Shown here: positions 21,678-29,528 of the stretch, in pieces
How the letters are laid out: every line of letters starts with the position of its first letter
Numbering within the stretch: the stretch's first letter is position 1
NCBI GenBank assembly: GCA_026210745.1
Contig: CP110631.1
Coordinates: 3,224,001-3,288,000, forward strand
DNA length: 64,000 nucleotides
Reading direction: 5' to 3'
From: Exobasidium rhododendri
Lineage: Eukaryota; Basidiomycota; Exobasidiomycetes; Exobasidiales; Exobasidiaceae
Notes under the pieces: model-generated
Told to the model about the DNA's origin: nothing
Database searches by the model: none
Seen by the model: the letters and a program-made list of their open reading frames with translations, nothing else
Made by a program: the position numbers and the translations under genes

Positions 21678-21683
21678 AATAAA
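21678..21683 (+). terminator. AATAAA polyadenylation-like signal
   Basis: AATAAA lies 52 nt after the Myb stop codon in an A/T-rich stretch, a good position for a poly(A) signal. Motif only. Confidence 0.4.
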
Positions 21684-21810
21684 GCTCGCTCTCGTCCATA
21701 CTTACCAGCTGCACTAGTGCTGAGTATCGCTATTCAGGTATTCAATCATCTACTTTTTGGCCTTTCTTCCTTTGACAGATCGACCACACGTCTGCCCTTC
21801 CGAGATAACT

Positions 21811-21812
<2 letters not shown>

Positions 21813-21880
<68 letters not shown>
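21813..21880 (+). repeat. (CT)34 microsatellite
   Basis: A perfect CT dinucleotide array of 34 units. It sits between convergent genes, about 190 nt past the Myb stop. It is expected to be length-polymorphic. Confidence 0.95.
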
Positions 21881-21884
<4 letters not shown>

Positions 21885-22130
21885 TTCCACTTAACTGCTT
21901 CTATCCGTCACTTTTCTTCTACTTTTTCCCCCTCCAATACGGTGATTAGTATTTCGAACGGTTCTTGGTCTTGTTTTCCTATCGCCGCCTCGTTTCATTT
22001 CTTGTATCTCCTCGTCAGATCTTCCCTTCACTGTATAAAGCTCCATCGATATCCGAAACCATTTTCTCTCCCCTCTTTGCTATTCATTCCATACATTACA
22101 ATAAGATTAAAGAAATACAAGGTGATGAAA

Positions 22131-23801
22131 TTAGAACTTGGCCAGTGCTCTTAGTATCTCTCCCTCGGACGTATCGCCGACTCCTCTGTGGCCTCGCTGC
22201 TGCAGGTGTGTGTCGTCGTCGTCGCCGTCGTTCTCACCGTCTTGATATCCACGTTCGTCTTCGATGGCTCGGAGAGAGTACAGGATTCGCTCGAGATCGG
22301 CCTGAACGTGGCCGCCGCTGCCGTTATGGGTTGTGATGCTGTTGCTGCTGCTCCCGCTACTATGCTCGCTTCTCCGACTGTGTTGGTGCTCGGCGCTTGA
22401 TCCTTTGGTCATGTCCAGAAGCGCTTTCGCCCCTCTCGCCGATACTGCTGTGATGTATCTTTGCGACAAAGCAGACAGCTGAGCAAAGGAATGCGCTTTC
22501 AAGTGCAACAGATCCGCCTTGAACTCTACATCTCTCCAACGGGGATCTAATGGCGTACCAAGTTGTGATCGTCTTTTGTCTTGCACGTCTGCGTCGATGT
22601 CACTCGCTTCGTGTGGTTCGGTCCAATCGTCAGAGGAACTCTTGGCCCAATCTTGCTCTCGGCTCAGCGCTTTCCTCGCCAGCGCCAACCTCCTCTCCGC
22701 CTCTTCATCCCACTCCGCTTCTCCATCGGTAGACGTGGTGTCACCCTCGTCACTCAGTGCAAGCAAATCCTCCTTGAGCTTCTGCGTCTCAGCCTCGAAG
22801 ACTTTTAATTCCATCTTCGCTTCCTTCCAAGCCTTCTCCTCCTTTTGCATGCGTTTGATCTTCTCTACCAGGTCTACCTCTGCCTTCAGATTTGCTTCAT
22901 TGCGCGGGTGAGAAGCTTTCTTCCCCTCTTTCTTGCCCGATGATGAGGACAACATGGAAGCTGAGCTGCTATCGTTGCCACCGTATTGTCTCCTGTTGTT
23001 CTTTTGTTTCCCCTTTCTCTCCTGCTGCCAGTCGATGTGCAGCAAGCCCTCATTGAGATCTTCTAGTGTCTTCTTGAAAGCTGCCATGAGGGACTCTCGA
23101 TATGCACTCTTTTCGACTCCTTGTCGACTTCTCTCCAGCGTCCAGCCTGCAACATGTTTCATCCTGTCTTGCGAGTCATCCCCACTGCAGTGCTTGTACA
23201 GCTGATCATCCGCAATCTTCGGGTGGGGATATGCCGGCGTTCCATCTGTCAGTAAGGATACCCTTCGAGTTGCTTTGGCGATTCCGGAAGAAGATTTCCT
23301 CCCTGTTGCAGCAGATACTTGCCTCGTATTGTAGTCTCTCTCTGCCAGAGTCTGCGTTGAAGTCAAGTGGGCGTTGGAGTGGACAGTCGATGGTTTCCCC
23401 TTCGAACCTGCGATTCTGTTGCTCCGGGCATTAAGAGAGGATGGAGGTGGATCACTCTTCTCCACAACGTCGAAGACGAAAAAGTCCGCTGAAAGGAAGA
23501 AGCAGAGAATGGAAAACTTAAGCGATACACCCAAGAGCAGATCGTAGCGCCATTGCCAAGACTCACTAGATCGAGGCTTTTGAGCCGGCAAGTGACGAGC
23601 CTGTTTGCTGCGGGGTGTCTTGCCTCTTGTCTTTTCTGGCTCGTAGTGCTGCTGCTGCTGCTCTACGCCACCGCCTTCCTCGTCCTCATCGGATACGACA
23701 TCCTCCCATCGTCTTACTACCCCACTCGTAGCAACCTTCTTCCCTATATAGTCACTGCTGCTACTGCTACCAATACTGCTGCTACCACCACGACCATTCA
23801 T
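22131..23801 (-). CDS. DSN1: DSN1/Mis13, Mis12-complex kinetochore subunit
   Basis: This is a likely subunit of the Mis12 (MIND) complex, which links the inner kinetochore to Ndc80. Exons on the minus strand are 23801-23567 and 23488-22131, giving 530 residues. The 78-nt intron (gtgagt..tttcag) has no stop and is a multiple of three, so an unspliced 556-residue form is also open. Splicing joins RST to DFFVFDVV, matching the short D-x-F-x-F motif seen in Dsn1 proteins. The conserved core follows: HPKIADDQLYKHCSGDDSQD, then KHVAGWTLERSR, and a helical AAFKKTLEDLNEGLLHIDW region resembling Dsn1. A coiled coil follows (about 22760-22900). The N-terminus is serine- and acid-rich with basic patches (RRWEDVVSDEDEE), a place where Aurora B acts in other fungi. 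The call rests on these motifs; overall similarity to the family is low. Confidence 0.72.
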   Translation of the reverse strand: MNGRGGSSSIGSSSSSDYIGKKVATSGVVRRWEDVVSDEDEEGGGVEQQQQHYEPEKTRGKTPRSKQARHLPAQKPRSSESWQWRYDLLLGVSLKFSILCFFLSADFFVFDVVEKSDPPPSSLNARSNRIAGSKGKPSTVHSNAHLTSTQTLAERDYNTRQVSAATGRKSSSGIAKATRRVSLLTDGTPAYPHPKIADDQLYKHCSGDDSQDRMKHVAGWTLERSRQGVEKSAYRESLMAAFKKTLEDLNEGLLHIDWQQERKGKQKNNRRQYGGNDSSSASMLSSSSGKKEGKKASHPRNEANLKAEVDLVEKIKRMQKEEKAWKEAKMELKVFEAETQKLKEDLLALSDEGDTTSTDGEAEWDEEAERRLALARKALSREQDWAKSSSDDWTEPHEASDIDADVQDKRRSQLGTPLDPRWRDVEFKADLLHLKAHSFAQLSALSQRYITAVSARGAKALLDMTKGSSAEHQHSRRSEHSSGSSSNSITTHNGSGGHVQADLERILYSLRAIEDERGYQDGENDGDDDDTHLQQRGHRGVGDTSEGEILRALAKF

Positions 23802-24185
23802 GACCCTTGAGTAAGCTGACTATGGCCCGATTCCTACCCAGCTTGAAGGTGTGATTGTCGTTTTTGAGAGCAAGGAGTGAAACAAAGGAAGGCGCGCATC
23901 AAGACCATTCGGCCGCAGCGATCATGCAAGCAGTGAAGAGCAGAGACGGAGGAGTGGGGAAATGGTATCTTCAAGATCTTCGCTTCCCGGTACTGCCAAG
24001 ATCGACAGATGATAGGAAGGGATCGTGTCTGTTTCTCGTCTGGGCAAGTGAGAGAGGACAAGGTAACGACGCGTTTAATCTGTAATGAAATTCTCGAGCG
24101 CGCGTCTCAAGGTGTGCAGGCCGCTACTAAAAGAAGGTAGGGTTATGGAGTTTGGGATTACAGTACAAGGCCACATACGACACAA
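23802..24185. promoter_or_regulatory. Intergenic, DSN1 promoter / IMP2 3' region
   Basis: This 384-bp gap follows IMP2 and precedes DSN1 on the minus strand. An ACGCGT hexamer at 24069-24074 matches the MluI cell-cycle box used by MBF for G1/S transcription in fungi. No gene is seen. Confidence 0.35.
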
Positions 24186-25414
24186 TCATCCGTCCTCCTC
24201 TCCCTCTCGAATTGCATCCCGCCCCATCTGGCCTCCTCTAGACATCTGATTCCAACGATCTCTCCAGATCGTCTCTTTCTCGTCCTTTCTTTTCACTTTC
24301 TGCGATTCCTTCCGAGTGATTGGAGTCTCTCCTTGCCCTTCATGATCCTTCCTCACGTTACCCTGAACCCACTCCCAGTCAGTGTAAGGTGATATCGTCG
24401 AGTCGTCTGGATGAGCGTTCTTGGACATCAGCTCGGACCAATAGCTCTCATTCTGCTCTTTCGCTCGCCGACGAGACAATGCTTTCGTCAAATCGAAGTT
24501 CGGTCGAGGGGGCAATTGACCAAAGCGAGAAGGCGGCGAAAGAATGCAGTCGACTCTAGCAAGGATCAGCCCCAGCGAGATCTAGGGTGGATAGCAGCGA
24601 AGGCATGGCAAAGAATTAGATTTGAGCACTCAAGGAAGTCTCTTGTCAAAGACTATCATTTCACACTCACCGGCCCAAAGTCGCGCGAATCCCTACTTTT
24701 CTTGTCCGATGGAATTTGAGTCTTGCCGTCGCTTCTGTACTCTGATGCACTTGCATCCCCTTCTACCCAAGCATGGAAAGGAGGTATCCTGAGCTTTTCT
24801 TTCTGCTCAACTTCACTTGCTGCTTCGGTGCTATTATGATCATTTGTTGTTGTCGTTGAAAAGTACGAGCGAGAAATGATGTCACCTCCTAAAGCAAGAA
24901 TACGTTTGGTAACGATGCGATCCGGATCTGTTGGTGAGATCATAATGACGACATCTCCTATCTGTAATTTGCTCAAGCTTGTCTTTGCGATCCATTTGTT
25001 GATCAAAACAAGATCGTTGGACTTTTTGGAATCTGGATTCAAGGTAGGTGACATGCTAGCTCCTGTAATTGCAATCACGCTGTAGTAGTTTCTAGTACAG
25101 TAAAGGGCGGCAGGAAACCAAAGGAGAACTGCGAGAAGCTTCCTACCAAATTGGCTACGACATGAGAGTACGATGCTTCTCCATGATGATCCCAGGATAG
25201 AGTTGAAGCGCTGACCCCATGATCTACTACTTTGGCCCGAGGGCGACGAAGACGAAGATGAAGAATATTGGCGAGCCCTCTTGTCGTTACATCGGATGCG
25301 GCACTGTATTTGAGCAAGTGGCAGCCTCTGGTTGAGAGGTACTGGAAGCGCCTTACTCAACTGACCAAGCTTATGAGCAAGCGCTGGCTCAAATGCTCTC
25401 GCAACCCTGAACAT
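24186..25414 (-). CDS. IMP2: IMP2-like mitochondrial inner membrane protease
   Basis: This is a serine/lysine-dyad peptidase of the S26 family that removes sorting signals in the intermembrane space. Exons on the minus strand are 25414-24671 and 24581-24186, giving 379 residues. The N-terminus is rich in Arg, Ser and Gln, like a presequence. One hydrophobic helix follows (LLAVLLWFPAALYC). The catalytic Ser lies in ITGASMSPTLNPDSKK, with NP after TL as in Imp2. The catalytic Lys lies in RIVTKRILALGGD. The substrate-pocket strand HAWVEGDASASEYRSD and the final GLILARVDCILSPPSRFG are conserved. The usual Trp before PPSRFG is Ser. About 95 residues follow that motif, an unusual charged extension. 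A possible 5' UTR intron (gtaagt at about 25462) ends inside the first codons, so the exact start is less certain. Confidence 0.85.
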
Positions 25415-25686
25415 GACATGCTTCTTCTTAGAGCTTAGATGAAGGATGTTCAGAAGAACTTACGCAACTGTCGTTCGTCAGTCGCGTCTTTCAGCCTCAG
25501 TGGGAATCACTAATAAGGGAGCCAAGCAAAAAAAAGAACAACAAGAGCAACACTCTATGAATGAATCGACTTCAGACAACAAGGGGTGGATCTCAATTTT
25601 GAGAGGCAGAAATCGGTAAGGTGAACAAGAAGATGTGGTGGGTAGTGTACTATCACACACGCACAGTATGCATGTCAATTTGGTAT

Positions 25687-26936
25687 TTAGAAGACTTCCT
25701 CTTCGTCCAGCGGTGGCTACGGGCGTGTTTTTTTTAAAGTCAGACCAACAGCTTCCTCTCTCTTCATCACACTACATCCCAGGAAACTCACCTCCTGGCC
25801 CTCAGGAACCTCGAATCCGTCTTCTGTGGAATACAGGACTGCTTGAATCTGTTTGAGTAGCACTTCTTCCGGCCCACCTTCTGGGATCTTCTCGTCACCC
25901 TCCATTGGATGTTCGATCAAAGCAATGCGATCTTGAATCATCAATTCAATGTCACGAAGCTTTTCATTCGACAGGGAGAAGTTCAGATCACACGAGCACA
26001 CACTCATCGGAACACACGACATCTTCGTCACACACCTTGTTAAAGTAGAAGTCTCTCTCCCGTTCCAAGCTGTCTACGCTGACCTTCATCTCGTCCATTT
26101 GATTTGTCAGGGCCTGTATCGTCTCGTCAGGTACAACTTGGACTGCAGCCGATCTCGCTACCCTGGCCGTGCTTCCGACTGCCGGTACTGCTGCCCTTCG
26201 AACGGGAGCTGCAGTAGTGCCGGATGGAGCTTTGCGTACTGGTGATCTATTCGCTGTCGAACTAAGGGGAGCTCCGACCACTGCTCGAGCTGTACTGATT
26301 CCATGAAGAGGTGGCGGTGCCACTCCCTGTCCTTGCCTCCTTCCCTCCGGATCATATTCCGTACCGGGATAATTCTGATCCCAGAACTTCTTCATCCATT
26401 GTAAGAACTCCAAATTGTCCTGCATTTTGCACTTGACGAGCTTCTCGACTGGAATTGGCTGATCACATGAGGCCGCAGAGTTTAGTTCACCTTTCCTTGC
26501 ATGTTAGCTCGCTAGAAGTGTCATGCGTGGACTTGCTCACCTTATCGATCTTGTTCCGCTTAAAGGTATCTTGCAACACCTTGTAATTGTTGACATATTC
26601 ATAGTCGTGCTTTGCTGCAAAGTTGAGCTTCATCATAGCGACGTTCCCTGTGTTTAAAACAAGGAGTAAGAAATATGAGCTGCGTCCTTGCGACTATTTG
26701 GAGTCAGGGACAGCACTACTACACACCATAAACCGAGTCTACAATCTGCGCATACGCTGCACCTGTTAAGACAACACCGAAAGGAGGGAATTATCAGCAG
26801 AGGAAAAGGTGGATTTTCCAGGCATTCAAATCGGCCTGAGAAAGAAAGACGCACCTGTTCCACACTGTTCGACCTTTGTATAGCTAAGAAGCAACAAGTC
26901 ATTGACCCATTGGATCAGCTCTGAACGCGATGCCAT
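25687..26936 (-). CDS. BIM1: BIM1/EB1 microtubule plus-end binding protein
   Basis: This is an end-binding protein that tracks growing microtubule plus ends. Exons on the minus strand are 26936-26855, 26762-26727, 26647-26541, 26458-26036, 25959-25792 and 25716-25687; every junction keeps phase, giving 281 residues. A calponin-homology domain occupies about 1-115: it starts [15 protein letters not shown], continues [20 protein letters not shown] and [19 protein letters not shown], and ends near [16 protein letters not shown] basic Ala/Pro/Thr linker follows. The EB-homology coiled coil (about 190-255) contains [18 protein letters not shown], the family's dimer signature. The 30-nt last exon encodes the acidic tail PPLDEEEVF, the aromatic-ended motif read by CAP-Gly proteins. 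An ACGCGT box lies about 145 nt upstream. Confidence 0.95.
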
Positions 26937-27244
26937 CGAAAGTGTGTGTAGTGACCAGCAAGCAAGATGAAGGGAAGGCTTTGGGAATAGGAGAATGGGA
27001 GGAGTAAAGTATGTCGAGGCAGCAGCATCACTAAAAGGAACGGTAAGGGAAGGATAGTGTTGCTTAGAATTGAACGTTCCACGCGTAAAACGTGGCGCGA
27101 CCGGTCAGCCAACACAATTTAAGGTTCTTCCTTCTCATGAGGCCCAGAAGGAGAAGGGAAAGAAAAAGAAGAAAGGAAGGGAGGGAATAAGTGAGGGTAA
27201 GGGATTGGTATAGTCTATGTATTTGATGTGTTCCCAGGATCACA
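26937..27244. promoter_or_regulatory. Intergenic with ACGCGT upstream of BIM1
   Basis: This 308-bp gap separates BIM1 from the Nit amidase (same strand). ACGCGT at 27081-27086 matches an MluI cell-cycle box and sits inside a short inverted repeat (CCACGCGTAAAACGTGG). A purine-rich run (GGAAGGGAGGG) at about 27172-27188 belongs to the 3' side of the amidase gene. Confidence 0.35.
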
Positions 27245-28444
27245 TCAACCTAAGGCTACATCAGGATAGACGTCGAAGCGTCTTTGTCGGGAGATGGGCA
27301 CGTTACTGCGAGCTGTGACAATTTCGTCCTTTTTCAGTTGCACTCGAAGTATGCCCTCCCTTTCATCGAGGCTCTCTTTCACTTGGCCCCAAGGATCGGC
27401 CAGGAGAGTGTATCCATACGTGGGATAGGCCTTCGTGGGACCTTCTATGTCTTCCTTGGTCGGTCTGGCTGGTGAGCATCCTATGGTGTACAGTTGATTG
27501 TCAGTCGCACGACTACGAAGCAACAATTCCCACGATCGAGGTCCAGTAGTCGTGTTGAATGCGCCTGGATAGAGCATGACCCCGGCTCCTAGTCTACAAG
27601 CAAGTGTAGCTGGCTCTGGAAAGCGCAAATCGTAGCATATGCCGAGTCCAAATCTTCCTAAGCTACACTCGAATACGGTCACTCGATTGCCTGCCGTCAA
27701 AGTCTTACTCTCCTGGAACGTCATGCCGCCAGGTATATCAATGTCGAAGAGATGAAGTTTTCGATGCATCGAAATCAACTGACCCTCTTCATTGAAGACT
27801 GTCGAAGTATTGTAGAGTTTCCCGCTCGATGCGTCTCTTTCTGGAATGCTCCCGCCTACCAAGACTACTCCCAGCTTCTTTGCAATGTTGCTCATCATTT
27901 GAATTGTCTCACTTGGGCACGAAGAATCTATGTCGACTCTAGACGAAGCGACTCCGTCTACAGCCCAGCGGTGCTCAAATGCTTGCTGCTGATCTTCAGC
28001 TAATCTAGACTCCTGTGCTGGATCAAATGTATCGATCACTTTGCATCTCTCCGACGATAGTGACGGCTTGACCTTTTCCCAAAGTCCTCCGAATTCTTCA
28101 GCATACTTGTCAAAGTATTGCACTCCATACGGACTATTCCAGCATTCCGGTAGCACTACCATCTGCACATTCTCTTCACCTCTTGGTGTGGGCTTGACGG
28201 CCGTTGATATTGTACGGGAAGCATGTTCAATATTCTTCTTCTTGTCGAACGAAGTCTGCCCAAGTTGAATCAGAGTCAGGTCGACAGTGTCCTTTGGAAA
28301 GTGGAGGGGTAGGCTTGGTGAATGAAAGACTTGCTTGGCAGACGAGGAAGCAGCCGTCGATGACGTCATTACGAATCGATTGGTAGTACGGTAAAGAGTG
28401 GATGCAATATGCTGTCGGGTACCGATTCTCGCCAGGACAATCAT
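27245..28444 (-). CDS. Nit-family carbon-nitrogen hydrolase (omega-amidase-like)
   Basis: This is a 399-residue intronless enzyme of the nitrilase superfamily, Nit branch. Members hydrolyse alpha-ketoglutaramate or deaminated glutathione. The catalytic triad is visible: Glu in VVLPECWNSPYG (general base is the earlier Glu of the fold), Lys in MHRKLHLFDIDIPGG, and the nucleophile Cys in GLGICYDLRFPE. The ATG at 28444 is the first in frame. The segment from it to a second Met (MTSSTAASSS) looks like a mitochondrial presequence, so dual targeting from two starts is possible. About 45 extra residues rich in Asp, Ser and Gln sit between the catalytic Glu and the VVLVGGSIPE strand, not usual for the family. 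Nit2 versus Nit3 cannot be settled without alignment. Confidence 0.9.
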   Translation of the reverse strand: MIVLARIGTRQHIASTLYRTTNRFVMTSSTAASSSAKQVFHSPSLPLHFPKDTVDLTLIQLGQTSFDKKKNIEHASRTISTAVKPTPRGEENVQMVVLPECWNSPYGVQYFDKYAEEFGGLWEKVKPSLSSERCKVIDTFDPAQESRLAEDQQQAFEHRWAVDGVASSRVDIDSSCPSETIQMMSNIAKKLGVVLVGGSIPERDASSGKLYNTSTVFNEEGQLISMHRKLHLFDIDIPGGMTFQESKTLTAGNRVTVFECSLGRFGLGICYDLRFPEPATLACRLGAGVMLYPGAFNTTTGPRSWELLLRSRATDNQLYTIGCSPARPTKEDIEGPTKAYPTYGYTLLADPWGQVKESLDEREGILRVQLKKDEIVTARSNVPISRQRRFDVYPDVALG

Positions 28445-28674
28445 AAATAGGGAAAGAGAAGTGAAAGGGAAAGGTTGATGCAGGTGATTGCTGGTCTGGG
28501 GTAAATTTTTTATTCGCGCGGCATTCTTTTCGCGCACGGGCAGGAACGCCGCTCCTTCAGTCTCAACGTGCACTAGGTAGTGCGAGACGATATCAAGCGA
28601 TCTCTGCTTCGTCGAACTTTCTTCGTTGATCCTACCTCTTGTTCAGCTCGCTCGTCCGTGCAAGCCTCACTGAG

Positions 28675-29314
28675 ATGCTGGTGCCACCACCCAATTTCGG
28701 ACTGGTGGAGGAGAACTTGTACAGGTCAGGTGCACCCGATCTCCTCAATTTGCCCTTTCTAGAGACGCTCGCGTTGACCAGTATCATTTGGCTTGCACCC
28801 GAAGAGCCTGACGACGCTTTGTAAGTCTATGAGGGACAGAGTAGAAGGAAAAGAGGAGAAAGCAGCTAACCGAGACGACTCGTTCCGTTTCCGCTCTGAC
28901 GTTCGCACTTAATTAGTCTCGACTTTTGCCTTTCACACAACATCAAGTTGCATCATCTAGGGGTGCTATACAGCACGAACGCTTGGGATCCAATCACTGA
29001 AGATATTGTTTTGCAAGCTTTGCACCTCCTGGTTCAATCGTCTACCTATCCAGTCTTGGTGATGTGCAACTTAGGACGCCATCGCACGGGAACGGTCATT
29101 GGGTGCTTGAGAAAGCTGCAAAAGTGGTGCTTGAGTGCAATTTTGGAAGAATATCGAAGGTACGCTGGGCAGAAGGTCAGAGTCATGAACGAGCAGGTGA
29201 GTTCAGACAGGCCATCGATCAAGATCAGGGCGAAGCGTTCCTTCTGACTCTCTTCTGGCTTACCCCTTACTTCAGTTCATTGAACTATTCGACGAAGAGC
29301 TCGTCTTTGGATGA
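28675..29314 (+). CDS. OCA1: OCA1/SIW14-type phosphatase
   Basis: This is a small cysteine phosphatase of the Oca/Siw14 (PFA-DSP) family. Relatives cleave inositol pyrophosphates or act in cell-cycle arrest after oxidant stress. Exons are 28675-28820, 28917-29196 and 29276-29314, giving 154 residues. The protein starts LVPPPNFGLVEENLYRSGAP, the family's N-terminal signature. The P-loop is VMCNLGRHRTGTVIGCLRKL, with the nucleophile Cys and the CX5R arrangement; the residue before Cys is Met, not the common His, as in some Oca1 proteins. QFIELFDEELV at the end comes from a 13-codon last exon. Oca1 rather than Siw14 is preferred from the NLGRHRTG loop; the distinction is tentative. Confidence 0.85.
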
Positions 29315-29399
29315 GCGATGGGCAAGCTGAATTCCATGCAAAACACTGTATCATAGTCTCATTATCACATTTTTGTTTGTTTCATTTCTACATCTCGAC

Positions 29400-29510
29400 A
29401 GAAAGAAGAACTCGGAGAGGGGGCAGAGGATGAAGAGAAGAAAGGAAGGAGTGGGAGGTAAAGGAGGGAGTGAGAGATAAAGGAGGGAGTGGGAGGGAGG
29501 ACAAGGTATT
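29400..29510 (+). repeat. Purine-rich imperfect tandem repeat
   Basis: A G/A-rich stretch with the unit TAAAGGAGGGAGTG repeated in tandem around 29458-29490, between the 3' ends of OCA1 and SEC31. It is simple-sequence DNA without coding sense. Confidence 0.6.
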
Positions 29511-29528
29511 GCAGAATGCAGGCTCCCA

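Larger units (their letters stand above)
21627..22130. other. Convergent 3' region, Myb gene / DSN1
   Basis: This region lies between two converging genes. It holds both 3' UTRs, a poly(A)-like signal at 21678-21683 and a long CT microsatellite. No coding sequence is supported; the open frames here are CT-repeat artefacts. Confidence 0.5.
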
